A model generated the notes under the pieces. It was given only the letters and a program-made list of their open reading frames with translations, ran no database searches and was not told the DNA's origin. Shown here piece by piece: positions 1-8,690 of a DNA stretch of 39,550 nucleotides (position 1 is its first letter; each line of letters opens with the position of its first letter). The stretch spans positions 1 through 39,550 of the forward strand of contig QFZU02000019.1 of the NCBI GenBank assembly GCA_003260025.2, given 5' to 3'. The position numbers and the translations under genes were made by a program. Origin of the DNA: Microbispora triticiradicis. GTDB lineage: Bacteria; Actinomycetota; Actinomycetes; Streptosporangiales; Streptosporangiaceae.

Positions 1-705
1 GGCGGCTCCGCCGTCCCTGGCGCCGAGCAGGGCCAGCAGCGCGCGCTCGCGGGCCGCCTCCGTCTCGCGGGCGGCGGCCCGCACCCGGCCGAGCGTGGTG
101 GCGACGACCTGGGCCACGATCGCCGCCGCGGGGTCCTCGCCGTCCCAGCACACGTAGCCGTCCGGCCGTCCGCCGATCCGGATCACCGTGGCGTTCGCCC
201 CCGGCGCGGCCAGGCCGGACGCCCGGTAGGCGACCCCGACCGAGGCGGAGGCCGCGCGCAGGATGTCGTCCTCGCCCGCGCCCTCCATCGCGCCGAGCCC
301 GTCGATCGCCTCCCGCGTACGGCGCAGCAGCAGCCCGGGGTCGGCGCGCACGGCGGCGCTGAGGCCGAGCACGGTGTCCGACAGGGAGTGGTCGGAGGCC
401 CCCGCGAGCAGGGCGACCCTCTCCCGCCGGGCCACCTCCACCATCTCCGGGGAGGTGCCGGAAGGGCCGGGCAGCACGATCCCGGCCAGCCCGCGGCCTC
501 CGGCCAGGCGCAGCGCGCCGGCCACGTCGCACGACCGCATGGCGTGGCGGGACAGGATCGCAAGGGCCCCGGGGGCCGCCGCGGCAAGTTCGCGCATCTC
601 GTCGACGAGGACGACGCTGTCGACCTCCCGGGCGTCCCAGGGCCCGGCGACGAGCGTCAGCCTCCGGCCCGCGGGGGTCCTCAGCAGGTCACTGACGCGG
701 CGCAT
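1..705 (-). CDS. PucR-family transcriptional regulator, N-terminal 235 residues (cut by window edge)
   Basis: The frame runs open from an ATG at 705 to base 1, so the C-terminal part, where PucR proteins carry their helix-turn-helix, lies outside the window. The visible part starts MRRVSDLLRT and contains the mixed alpha/beta PucR N-terminal ligand domain (about residues 1-120, with a VLVDEMREL helix and a GIVLPGP strand turn). A GAF-like middle region follows. The start lies 17 bp inside the 3' end of the upstream ATPase gene, so it is the last visible gene of the catabolic operon. PucR proteins usually control purine or amino-acid/hydantoin catabolism genes; this one probably controls the operon it sits in (inference). 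The two palindromes at 8691-8736 are candidate targets. Confidence 0.8.
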   Translation of the reverse strand, partial: MRRVSDLLRTPAGRRLTLVAGPWDAREVDSVVLVDEMRELAAAAPGALAILSRHAMRSCDVAGALRLAGGRGLAGIVLPGPSGTSPEMVEVARRERVALLAGASDHSLSDTVLGLSAAVRADPGLLLRRTREAIDGLGAMEGAGEDDILRAASASVGVAYRASGLAAPGANATVIRIGGRPDGYVCWDGEDPAAAIVAQVVATTLGRVRAAARETEAARERALLALLGARDGGAA

Positions 706-1675
706 CGGGTGCCTCTCCTCCGTCGCGGGGGACGCGCGCGACCGAGGAGGCCGGGGTGGTCAGCACCTCCTCCGCGCGGTGACACGCCACCTTACGTCCT
801 GCCAGCTCGCGAAGCTCCGGCGCCTCGTCCCTGCAGCGGTCCGCCGCCCAGGGGCAGCGCAGCCGGAACGGGCAGCCGGTGGGGGCCGGCGCCGCCTCCG
901 TGCGCCCGGCCGTACGCGGCGGCTCGCCGCCGAGGCGCGGCACCGCGTCACGCAGCGCCCGGGTGTACGGGTGGGCCGGCCGGGTGAGGAGGTCCGCGGT
1001 CGGGCCCGACTCGACCACCCGCCCGGCGAAGAGCACCGACGACGTGCGGCACAGCCGCCCCACGACGCCGAGGTTGTGGGTGATGAGCAGATAACCCAGC
1101 CCGCGGTCCGCGGCGAGGCCCTCCAGCAGTTCGAGGATCCGGGCCTGCACGGTGACGTCGAGCGCGCTCGTCGGCTCGTCGAGCACCAGCAGCCGGGGCT
1201 CCACGGCGAGGGCGCGGGCGATGGCAACCCGCTGCCGCTGGCCGCCGGACATCTCGTGCGGCCTGCGGCCGGCCAGCGCGGGATCGAGCCCCACGCCGGC
1301 GAGGAGCGCGGCCACGCGGTCCCGCCGCTCGTCCCTGGGCACGCGGTGATGGGTGGTCAGCGCCTCGGCGATCGACGCCCCCGCGGTCATGCGGGGGTCG
1401 AGCGCCTCGCTGCCGTCCTGGAAGACCGGCTGCACGGCCCGGCGGAACTCCGCCCGGCCCGCGCGGCCGAGCCCGGCCAGGTCGCGGGAGCCGTACCGGA
1501 CGACGCCGGAGCGCGGACGCAGGAGGCCGAGCAGGGCGCGGGCGAGCGTGGTCTTGCCCGAGCCGCTCTCCCCGATCAGGCCCACCCCGCCCTCGTCCAC
1601 GGTGAGGCTCACGTCGTGGACCACCGCCGTCGTGCCGTACGCGAGGGTGACCCCCTCGGCGGCGAGCAACGTCAC
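689..1675 (-). CDS. Peptide-type ABC transporter ATPase (DppF/OppF-like)
   Basis: This 328-residue ATPase powers a peptide/nickel-family importer from the cytoplasmic face. Walker A is GESGSGKT (35-42), the ABC signature is SGGQ (143-146) and Walker B is LLVLDEP (162-168). The oligopeptide-transporter C-terminal extension is present: HPYTRALRDAVP followed by the cysteine-rich CPFRLRCPWAADRC segment and a later Cys, as usual for DppF/OppF-type subunits. Its ATG overlaps the stop of the preceding ATPase by 4 bp, so the two subunits are translationally coupled. A proline/arginine-rich tail follows the last cysteine. The substrate is not predictable from the ATPase alone. Confidence 0.93.
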   Translation of the reverse strand: MTLLAAEGVTLAYGTTAVVHDVSLTVDEGGVGLIGESGSGKTTLARALLGLLRPRSGVVRYGSRDLAGLGRAGRAEFRRAVQPVFQDGSEALDPRMTAGASIAEALTTHHRVPRDERRDRVAALLAGVGLDPALAGRRPHEMSGGQRQRVAIARALAVEPRLLVLDEPTSALDVTVQARILELLEGLAADRGLGYLLITHNLGVVGRLCRTSSVLFAGRVVESGPTADLLTRPAHPYTRALRDAVPRLGGEPPRTAGRTEAAPAPTGCPFRLRCPWAADRCRDEAPELRELAGRKVACHRAEEVLTTPASSVARVPRDGGEAPDAPRQ

Positions 1676-2448
1676 GACCCCTCCTCAGGCTCGGGCAGCC
1701 GGGGGACGGCGGCGATCAGTTCGCGGGTGTAGGGGTCGCGCGGCCGGGCGAACACGTCGGCGGCGGGCCCGCTCTCCACCACCGCGCCGTCGCGCATCAC
1801 CACGACCCGGTCGGCGATCGTGGAGACCAGCGCGAGGTCGTGGGAGACCAGCAGCACGGCGAGGCCGCGCTCGTCGCGCAGCCGCCGCAGCACCGCGACC
1901 ACCTCCGCCTGCACGGTGACGTCCAGCGCGCTGGTCGGCTCGTCGGCCAGCAGGACCTGCGCGCCGAGCGCGAGGGCCAGCGCGATGACGAAGCGCTGCG
2001 CCTGGCCGCCGGACACCTGGTGGGGATGGCGGCGCAGGATCTCGGGGTCGAGCAGCACCGCGCGGACGGCCTCCTCGGCCCGTTCCCGCGCCCGCGCGCC
2101 CTTCACCCCGTGCCGGGCGAGCGCGCGGCGCATCAGCGTGCCGAGGCGCATGGTGGGGTTGAGCGCGGCCTGCGGGCTCTGCACGACCAGGGCGGCCCGC
2201 GAACCGCGGATCTCCCGCAGCCGCGCCGGGCTCGCCGTGAGCACGTCGACCTCCCCGACGCGGATCCTCCCCGCGACGTCGGCGCCGTGGACGAGGCCGA
2301 GCGTGCTGAGCAGGGTCGTCGTCTTGCCCGACCCGCTCTCGCCGACGATCGCCACGCACTCCCCGGCGGCGACGTCGAGCTCGGGGACCGACGCGATGAC
2401 CCGGTCGCCGATCCGGACGACGAGATCCCTGACGCTGATCAGGTTCAT
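1672..2448 (-). CDS. Peptide-type ABC transporter ATPase (DppD/OppD-like)
   Basis: A 258-residue ATPase, the partner of the next gene in a heterodimeric motor. Walker A is GESGSGKT (36-43); a VSGGQAQR signature and LLADEPTSALD Walker B follow. It ends DPYTRELIAAVPRL with no cysteine-rich extension, so it is shorter than typical OppD (about 320-340 residues); compact versions like this are common in actinobacteria. The start is the ATG at 2448, because it overlaps the TGA of the upstream permease as ATGA; a longer in-frame extension would run deep into that permease gene. Confidence 0.93.
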   Translation of the reverse strand: MNLISVRDLVVRIGDRVIASVPELDVAAGECVAIVGESGSGKTTTLLSTLGLVHGADVAGRIRVGEVDVLTASPARLREIRGSRAALVVQSPQAALNPTMRLGTLMRRALARHGVKGARARERAEEAVRAVLLDPEILRRHPHQVSGGQAQRFVIALALALGAQVLLADEPTSALDVTVQAEVVAVLRRLRDERGLAVLLVSHDLALVSTIADRVVVMRDGAVVESGPAADVFARPRDPYTRELIAAVPRLPEPEEGS

Positions 2449-3302
2449 CGGGCCAGCCTCGCCCTCAGCCCCTCGCCGAGCACGTTGAACGCGAACGCGG
2501 TGACCAGGATGGCGAGGCCGGGGAAGGTCACCACCCACCAGTCGGTGGTGAAGAGCGACTGGCCCTGCTGGACCATCAGGCCCCACTCGGGGGTCGGCTC
2601 GTGGGCCCCGAGGCCCAGATACGACAGCGCGGCGGCGGTGAGGATGACCCCGCCGCCGTCCAGCGACAGTTGCACCAGCACGGGCGTGAGCGAGTTGGGC
2701 AGCACGTGCCGCAGCACGATGAGCGGCGCGGGCACGCCGAGGCAGCGGGCGGAGTCGACGAACCCCCGGGTGGACACCGACGCGGCGACCGACGCCGTGA
2801 GCCGGGCGTACCAGGGCCACCAGGTGATCGCGATCGCCACGATCACGGTGGTCACGCTCGGCTGGAGCACCACGGCGAGCGCCAGCGACAGCAGCAGGGC
2901 GGGGAAGGCGAGGAAGACGTCGGTCACCCGCATGATCACGTCGCGGGCCCAGCCGCCGGCGTACCCCGCGACCACTCCGAGGAGGACCCCGGCCGCGCCG
3001 CTGACGGCGAGCACCGCGACGGCGATGAACAGCGAGGTGCGGGCGCCGAACAGGACCCGGCTGAACACGTCGCGGCCGACCTGGTCGGTGCCGAACCAGT
3101 GGTCGCCGCCCGGCGGCAGCAGGGACTCCAGGGGATGCGTGGCCGAGCCGCCGTCGTCCGGGTAGGGGGCGATCCACGGCGCGAGCAGCGCCGCGAGCAC
3201 GACGATCCCGAGCAGCACGCCGCCCGCCACCGCCAGCCGGTCCACCCCGGCCAGGCGCCGCAGCGGCGTACGGCGGTAGACGGGCAGGGCGGGGGTGGTC
3301 AT
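2445..3302 (-). CDS. Peptide-type ABC transporter permease (DppC-like)
   Basis: A 285-residue inner-membrane permease with the DppC layout. A short cytoplasmic N-terminus and first membrane helix (about 25-45) come first. The periplasmic HWFGTDQVGRDVFSRVL motif typical of this subunit follows, then five more hydrophobic helices. The cytoplasmic EAA-type loop FVDSARCLGVPAPLIVLRHV contacts the ATPases. The start at 3302 is fixed by the ATGA overlap with the upstream permease. It forms the membrane pore with the DppB-like partner. Confidence 0.93.
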   Translation of the reverse strand: MTTPALPVYRRTPLRRLAGVDRLAVAGGVLLGIVVLAALLAPWIAPYPDDGGSATHPLESLLPPGGDHWFGTDQVGRDVFSRVLFGARTSLFIAVAVLAVSGAAGVLLGVVAGYAGGWARDVIMRVTDVFLAFPALLLSLALAVVLQPSVTTVIVAIAITWWPWYARLTASVAASVSTRGFVDSARCLGVPAPLIVLRHVLPNSLTPVLVQLSLDGGGVILTAAALSYLGLGAHEPTPEWGLMVQQGQSLFTTDWWVVTFPGLAILVTAFAFNVLGEGLRARLAR

Positions 3303-4315
3303 CGCGCCCTCACCCTCGGGTCCACCACGCCCTGGAGGAGGTCCACGGCGAGGTTGGCGACGACGTACAGCACGGCGACCAGCAGCGTCACCCCGGCGAT
3401 GGCCGGCGTGTCGAGCGAGCGGATCGAGTCGGCGGCGTACCGCCCGAGGCCCGGCCAGTTGAAGACGGCCTCCACGAGGAAGCCGTTCACGATCGAGTAC
3501 GCGAAGACGAGCGCGATCAGCGCCAGCACCGGGTTCAGCGCCGGGCGCAGGGAGAAGCGGGTGAGCACGGCGGTCTCCCCGAAGCCGAGGGCGCGTTCCA
3601 GCCGGGCGTGCTCGCGCGACGACTCCTCGATGAGCGCGGCCCTGGTCATCTGCGCGACCACCCCCGCCGGGTACGCCGCGATCACGAGGGCGGGCAGCAC
3701 CAGATGCGACAGCGTGCTCGTCAGGATCGGCCAGTTGCCGGTGATCAGCGCGTCCACGGCGGTGACGTTCGTGTAGAGGTGCAGCGGGCTGGTCCGGTCG
3801 AGCGACGCGTCGTACTCCCCCGCGACGGGAAACCAGCCGAGGCCGCTGGCGAAGACCGTTTGCAGGGCCAGCGCCAGCCAGAACACCGGCACCGAGACGG
3901 CCAGCATCGACGACAGCCGTACTGACAGGTCGGGCAGGCGGCCCTTGTAGCGGGCGGCGGCGATCCCCAGCGGGATGCCCGCGGCCAGCGCGACGACCAG
4001 CGCGGCGCCGACGAGTTCCAGGGAGGCGGGGAACGCCTGGAAGAGGTCGTCGCGCACCGGCCGCCGGGTGTGCAGGCTGGTCCCCCAGTCGCCGCCCAGC
4101 AGGTCGCGCACGTAGTTCCACAGCTGCACCGGCAGCGGGTCGTCCAGCCCGAACTGCCGCCGGGCGTCGGCGAGCTCGGCCGCCGTCGCCTTGGGTCCCG
4201 CGTACGCCACCGCCGGGTCGCCGGGGACCAGGCGCATGACGGCGAACGTGAGGACGATCACGCCGGCCACGACCAGGAGGGCCTGGCCGAGCCGGCGGAT
4301 CAGGTACCCGGGCAT
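3299..4315 (-). CDS. Peptide-type ABC transporter permease (DppB-like)
   Basis: A 338-residue permease beginning MPGYLIRRLGQALLVV, with the typical DppB first helix. A GDPAVAYAGPKATAAELADARRQFGLDDPLPVQ-type external loop follows, of the kind that marks this subunit, then five further membrane helices. The EAA-like loop is EHARLERALGFGETAVL, and the protein ends VVDPRVRAR. The gene starts 2 bp after the stop of the solute-binding-protein gene and overlaps the DppC-like gene by 4 bp. Confidence 0.93.
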   Translation of the reverse strand: MPGYLIRRLGQALLVVAGVIVLTFAVMRLVPGDPAVAYAGPKATAAELADARRQFGLDDPLPVQLWNYVRDLLGGDWGTSLHTRRPVRDDLFQAFPASLELVGAALVVALAAGIPLGIAAARYKGRLPDLSVRLSSMLAVSVPVFWLALALQTVFASGLGWFPVAGEYDASLDRTSPLHLYTNVTAVDALITGNWPILTSTLSHLVLPALVIAAYPAGVVAQMTRAALIEESSREHARLERALGFGETAVLTRFSLRPALNPVLALIALVFAYSIVNGFLVEAVFNWPGLGRYAADSIRSLDTPAIAGVTLLVAVLYVVANLAVDLLQGVVDPRVRAR

Positions 4316-4317
4316 GG

Positions 4318-5949
4318 TCAGGCGCCGGGCTTCAGGTCGTAGGCGAACACCACGTTCGGATAGGCCGGGTTGTCCGTGTAGCCCTGGACCGACTTGGCGA
4401 ACGCCCGCTGGTAGGTCTGCACGTACGGCACGGCCACCGCGGCCTTCTCGTTGATGATCTTTTCCTGGAGGCCGGAGTACGCCTTCTCCGCGGCGGGCTG
4501 GTCGGTCGCGGTGAGCGCGGGCAGCCCGTCGATCTCCTTGTCGACCGCCGCGTCCTTCAGGTAGGAGAGGTTGAACTGCACCGCGTCCTCACCGTGGAAG
4601 ACGTTGACGAACCACGAGTAGGCGTCGGCGTAGTCGGGGAACCAGTACATGACGAAGACGTCCTGCCGCTTGGCGGGGTCCTTCGCCTTGCCCTGGTCCC
4701 ACTGGGTGGTCCACTGCAGCGGCTTGGCCGACAGCTTGACATTCAGCTTGTCGAGGGCCGAGCTGAGCAGCGTGACCAGCAGCTCCTGGTCGCTGTCGCC
4801 CTGGGCGTAGGTCAGCGACAGCTCCAGCCGCTTGCCGCCGGGGCCGTAGCCGGCCTCCTTGAGCAGCGCCTCGGCGCCCGCGAGGTCCTGCTTGGGGGTC
4901 ATGCTCTGGGTGTGGCCGAGCAGGCCCTCCGGCACCAGGCCGCTGGCGGCCACGCCCGCGCCCTTCAGCGCCGCCACTAGGCCGTCGTAGTCGATCGCCT
5001 TCTGCAGGGCCTGGCGCAGCTTCACGTCCTTGAGCGGGCCGTCGGCCGTGTTGAACAGCACGAGCAGGTTCTGGAAGGACGGCGTCTGGGAGGTCTGCAC
5101 CGTGCCGGTGTTCGCGGCCTCGCCGAACAGCTGCGCGTTGAGCCGCTGGACGAACGTCACCTCGCCGCCCCGCAGGAGCTGCCAGGCGGTGGTCAGCTCG
5201 GGCGTGACGCGGAAGGCGAGCTTCTTGTAGTGGGGACCGTCCCAGCCGCCCCAGTAGCCGTCGAAGGCCTTGAGCGTGAGCTCGGTCTCCTTGCCCTTTT
5301 GCCAGCTCTCGATGGTGTACGGCCCGGAGCCCGCGTCGTGGCCCTCGCCGAACCACTTCTTCAGGTCGCCGGAGGCCGCCGTGGTGTCGTAGACGTACGC
5401 CGCGTAGCCGGCCGAGGCGACCAGGTCGAGCGGGGTGGGGTACTTGAGCGTGAACTCCAGCGTCGTGGCGTCCTTGGCCTCGATCTTCTTGACCGCGCTC
5501 CAGATGTAGGCCGCGCCCTGGCCCTCCTTCATGGTGCGCTCGATCGACGCCTTCGCCGCGGCGGCGTCCACCGGCTTTCCGGTGTGGAACGTCGCGCCCT
5601 GCCGGAGGGTGAAGGTCCACTTCTTGCCGTCGGGCGACGAGGTCCACGACGAGGCCAGGCGCGGCTCGGCCTTCTTCGTCTGCGGGTTGTACCGGGTCAG
5701 CGACTCGTAGATGTTCTGCATCGCGATGATCTCGTTGGAATACGAGCTCGCGGGGTCCCAGTCGGTGACGACGTCGAGGTTGGGGACGTACGTGAACGTG
5801 GTGTCGGCCGCGCTCCCGGCCCCGCCCGCCGACGGGACGGGCGCGGTGGAGTCGGCGGCGCCGCGGACCTGCCCACCGGCGCAGGCGGCGGCGGAGAGGG
5901 TCACTGCGGCCACGGCTCCCGCCGCGAGAAGACGCTTGTGCCAGCGCAT
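4318..5949 (-). CDS. ABC transporter solute-binding lipoprotein, family 5 (peptide/nickel type)
   Basis: A 543-residue extracytoplasmic binding protein that delivers ligand to the permeases encoded just downstream. The N-terminus has two Arg/Lys residues, a hydrophobic stretch and a lipobox ending in Cys23 (LSAAAC), so the mature protein should be lipid-anchored. An Ala/Ser/Gly/Pro-rich linker (24-50) precedes the SBP_bac_5 fold. Family signature segments include NIYESLTRYNP, LASSWTSSPDGKKWTFTLRQGATFHTG and SGPYTIESW. It follows the hydantoinase-like gene by 16 bp with an AAAGGA ribosome site. Such proteins bind peptides, opines, heme or small zwitterions; genetic context here favours a hydantoin- or amide-like compound (inference). 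Confidence 0.93.
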   Translation of the reverse strand: MRWHKRLLAAGAVAAVTLSAAACAGGQVRGAADSTAPVPSAGGAGSAADTTFTYVPNLDVVTDWDPASSYSNEIIAMQNIYESLTRYNPQTKKAEPRLASSWTSSPDGKKWTFTLRQGATFHTGKPVDAAAAKASIERTMKEGQGAAYIWSAVKKIEAKDATTLEFTLKYPTPLDLVASAGYAAYVYDTTAASGDLKKWFGEGHDAGSGPYTIESWQKGKETELTLKAFDGYWGGWDGPHYKKLAFRVTPELTTAWQLLRGGEVTFVQRLNAQLFGEAANTGTVQTSQTPSFQNLLVLFNTADGPLKDVKLRQALQKAIDYDGLVAALKGAGVAASGLVPEGLLGHTQSMTPKQDLAGAEALLKEAGYGPGGKRLELSLTYAQGDSDQELLVTLLSSALDKLNVKLSAKPLQWTTQWDQGKAKDPAKRQDVFVMYWFPDYADAYSWFVNVFHGEDAVQFNLSYLKDAAVDKEIDGLPALTATDQPAAEKAYSGLQEKIINEKAAVAVPYVQTYQRAFAKSVQGYTDNPAYPNVVFAYDLKPGA

Positions 5950-5965
5950 GAGGGGGGTTCCTTTC

Positions 5966-7519
5966 CTATCCGGCCAGCCGGGCGAGAGGGCCGGCGGCCT
6001 TGACGTGCAGGCGCACCGCGGGCTCAGGCAGGTAGCTGAGGGGGATCTCGCTGAGCTCGACGATCTGGACAGACTCGGGGTCGGCCCCGGCGGCGACGGC
6101 CCTCGCGGCCGCCTCCTCCTTGGCGTTGTCGATCAATCTAGTCCTGGCGCTCCCGCCCCCCGCAGCGGGGATGATCGTCTCGATCCGCCCGCTGGCGAGC
6201 GCGATGGCCGCCCCCACGGCGTTGGCGACCTCCGCGTGCTCCGGCCGGATCACCTCGCGCGCCCCCGGCACCCGCTCGGCCAGCAGGAACGCGCCGCCGC
6301 CGACCGCCACGAGCGGCCGGTCGGCCCGGCCCGGACGCGAACGGCCCAGCGCCACTCGGTCCACCGCGTCCGCGACGGCCTCGTCGGCGGCGCGTACGGC
6401 CCGCTCCAGCCTGTCGCGCCACTCCCCGGGGACGGGGTGGGTGCCGACCACGCCCCGCCCGGCCGCCACGGCCGCGTCGGTCATGGTTGGCGTGGAGCCG
6501 CCGAAGACGAGTGCCTCGGCGCCGATGCGGTAGCCCACCGAACGCGGCTCCGCACCGACGATCGTGCCGCCGCCGAGCGCGATCGACAGGATGTCGGGCA
6601 TCCGGAAGTTCGTCGCGACGCCGCCGATCTCGACCGCCGCGGCCGACTCCCGGGGGAAGCCGCCCACGAGCACGCCGAGGTCGGTCGAGGTGCCGCCGAC
6701 GTCGGCGACGATCGCGTCGGCGACACCCGACAGGTACGCCGCGCCGCGCAGCGAGTTGGCCGGGCCCGAGCCGATGGTGAGCACCGGGTAGCGCGCGGCG
6801 TAGCCGACCGCCATCAACGTGCCGTCGTTCTGCGCGAAGTACGTCTCCACCTCCAGGCCCCTCGCCTCCAGGGCCTCGCGCAGCGCGGCGGTGACGTCGC
6901 GCGCCACGCCGTACAACGCGGCGTTGAGCACGGCCGCGTTCTCGCGCTCCAGCAGGCCGAGCGAGCCGATCTCGTGGCTGAGGCTCACCGGCACGTCGCC
7001 GATCTCGGCCCGGATGATCTCGGCGACCCGGTTCTCCTGGTCGGCGCTCGCCGGGCTGAACACGCCGGTGACGGCGACCGCGTCGGCGGGCGTGCCGGCC
7101 ACGAACCTCCGCACCGCGTCCTCGTCCAGGGGGGCGATCTCGCTTCCGTCGACGAAGTAACCGCCCCGGACGATCGCCGTCCCGGCCGCCACGGTGTCGC
7201 GCAGGTCGTCCGGCCACTCGCTGAGCGGCGGCACGGACGTGGTCGCGGGAGCGCCGAGACGCAGCACGGCGACCCGGCCGAGCGCCCGCCGCTCCAGGAT
7301 CGCGTTGGTCGCGTGGGTGGTGCCGAGCATCACCCGGGTGACCAGGCGCGGGTCGGGCAGCCCGGCGAGGACCGCGTCGAGCGCCGCGCGCAGGCCCTCG
7401 GTGACGTCGGGGCTGGTGGGGCGCTTGGCCGTGGCCAGCACCCGGTCGTCGTCGTCCAGCACCACCGCGTCGGTGTTGGTGCCGCCCACGTCGATCCCGA
7501 CGCGCAGGCTCGCGCTCAT
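5966..7519 (-). CDS. Hydantoinase/oxoprolinase (HyuA-like) family protein, short form
   Basis: The family consists of ATP-dependent ring-opening enzymes (hydantoinase A, 5-oxoprolinase, acetone carboxylase subunits). The 517-residue product has the N-terminal actin-like phosphate loop GIDVGGTNTDAVVLD (about 8-22), the GTTHATNAILER segment, a second glycine motif VGGTSTDLG and GSGPANSLRGA. It is much shorter than the usual 650-700 residues. No HyuB partner is present, which is usual for versions that travel with DUF917 genes. The start was placed at the ATG at 7519 because a GAGGAGG site lies just in front and the mini-ORF stop overlaps it. Probable role: opening a cyclic imide or amide brought in by the transporter. 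Confidence 0.88.
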   Translation of the reverse strand: MSASLRVGIDVGGTNTDAVVLDDDDRVLATAKRPTSPDVTEGLRAALDAVLAGLPDPRLVTRVMLGTTHATNAILERRALGRVAVLRLGAPATTSVPPLSEWPDDLRDTVAAGTAIVRGGYFVDGSEIAPLDEDAVRRFVAGTPADAVAVTGVFSPASADQENRVAEIIRAEIGDVPVSLSHEIGSLGLLERENAAVLNAALYGVARDVTAALREALEARGLEVETYFAQNDGTLMAVGYAARYPVLTIGSGPANSLRGAAYLSGVADAIVADVGGTSTDLGVLVGGFPRESAAAVEIGGVATNFRMPDILSIALGGGTIVGAEPRSVGYRIGAEALVFGGSTPTMTDAAVAAGRGVVGTHPVPGEWRDRLERAVRAADEAVADAVDRVALGRSRPGRADRPLVAVGGGAFLLAERVPGAREVIRPEHAEVANAVGAAIALASGRIETIIPAAGGGSARTRLIDNAKEEAAARAVAAGADPESVQIVELSEIPLSYLPEPAVRLHVKAAGPLARLAG

Positions 7520-7590
7520 GCCACCTCCTCGCCCGACGGATCGGAGTCGCATGCGCGCACCGCGCCGCGGTCACCGATTCGCTCGCTCAT
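7516..7590 (-). CDS. 24-codon mini-ORF linking the DUF917 and hydantoinase genes
   Basis: An ATG at 7590 overlaps the DUF917 stop (ATGA), and the frame's TGA at 7518-7516 overlaps the ATG of the hydantoinase-like gene (ATGA again). The predicted peptide is hydrophilic, starts MSERIGDRG and ends GEEVA. About 18 of its 23 sense codons end in G or C. The ribosome site of the next gene lies inside it. It may simply pass ribosomes from one large gene to the next. I recognise no family, and it could be an accident of a short spacer. Confidence 0.35.
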   Translation of the reverse strand: MSERIGDRGAVRACDSDPSGEEVA

Positions 7591-8654
7591 GCGATCTTCT
7601 CCACCGGCAGGTAGTCGAGGTCGTAGCCGAAGGCGCGCGGGCCCGCCGTCTCCAGGCCCTTGGGCGTGCGCCACAGGGGATCGCAGGGCCAGGCGAGCAC
7701 GGTGACCCGCTGGCCGTACCGCAGCGCCTCGGTCTGGACCGCCGTCGCCGTCTGGGTGTCGACCACCGTGATCAGGTCGGGCACCATGGCCCGGACGCGG
7801 CCGTCCTCCAGGGCGACGAGGTTCTCGTTCTGGATCTCCAGGGTCAGCGTCCTGCCCCGGTCGTCGCCGGTGCCCTCGACCGTCGCCGTGCCGCGGGCGA
7901 AGCCGCCGGTGGTCCGGCGGTCGAGATCGGCCAGCTTGCCGGTGAGCAGCCGTACGGCGCCCAGCTCGGCGGTGAGGGCGGCGAGCGGGTCGGCGGCGCC
8001 CTCGGTCGCCCGGCCCACCGCGATCGCCCGGCTCACCGTTCCCTCGATCACCGCTCCCGCGCACTCGCGGGCGGTCAGCACGTAGTCGGCCATCAGCGCG
8101 CTCGACCCCGCCGCCACGCAGACGGCCCGAGCGATCCGCTCCGACCACAGTCCGTCGACCGGCCGGATCGTCACGACGTTGCCGGCGACGTCGGCCATGA
8201 CCACGAGGTCGGCCGGGATGCCCGCCACGTACATCGAGACCATCTGGACCTCGGGGAACGCCCGGCCCATGGCGTCGGCGTCGAGCAGCGGCAGGCCGAG
8301 CCGCGCCGCCCAGGCGACCGGCGCGACCCCGTTGCCACCGCCGATCTCCGAGGACATCACGGCGGCCGGCGGCCGGCCGAAGATCCGCTCGACCTCCTCG
8401 GCGATCCGTACCGGTTCGTCCTCGCCGTGGATCATCTCGTGGCTCACCGTCGGCGCGCCGATGCCCGACAACGGCAGCACGAGGGCGTCGCCGGGCAGTT
8501 CGTCCAGGGACACGAGCGGGACCTCGCCGTGCTCGCGGATCGCGCGCCGGGCGGCGATGGCGCCGGGGCGCACGTCCCCGCCGCCGCCGGTGCCGAGCAC
8601 GGCGCAGCCCCGGGCCAGGGCGGCGACGTCCTCCAAGGTGATGCGGGCCTGCAT
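7587..8654 (-). CDS. DUF917 (S-Me-THD-like) family protein
   Basis: A 355-residue cytoplasmic protein of the DUF917 family. The N-terminal segment reads ITLEDVAALARGCAVLGTGGGGDV, followed by LDELPGDALVLPLSGIGAPTVS and a MSSEIGGGNGV loop. A beta-rich C-terminal domain (from about 230) ends LDYLPVEKIA. Pfam now names this family after S-methyl-thiohydantoin desulfurase; for most members the reaction is unproven. It is the first gene of the operon and pairs with a HyuA-like gene, the usual association of this family. The ATG at 8654 was chosen over an upstream ATG at 8765 because family similarity begins at MQARITLEDV and the extension would cross the palindromic operators. Confidence 0.85.
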   Translation of the reverse strand: MQARITLEDVAALARGCAVLGTGGGGDVRPGAIAARRAIREHGEVPLVSLDELPGDALVLPLSGIGAPTVSHEMIHGEDEPVRIAEEVERIFGRPPAAVMSSEIGGGNGVAPVAWAARLGLPLLDADAMGRAFPEVQMVSMYVAGIPADLVVMADVAGNVVTIRPVDGLWSERIARAVCVAAGSSALMADYVLTARECAGAVIEGTVSRAIAVGRATEGAADPLAALTAELGAVRLLTGKLADLDRRTTGGFARGTATVEGTGDDRGRTLTLEIQNENLVALEDGRVRAMVPDLITVVDTQTATAVQTEALRYGQRVTVLAWPCDPLWRTPKGLETAGPRAFGYDLDYLPVEKIA

Positions 8655-8690
8655 GCGGGGAGCCTTCACTACCGGGGGGTGCCGCCTCAA

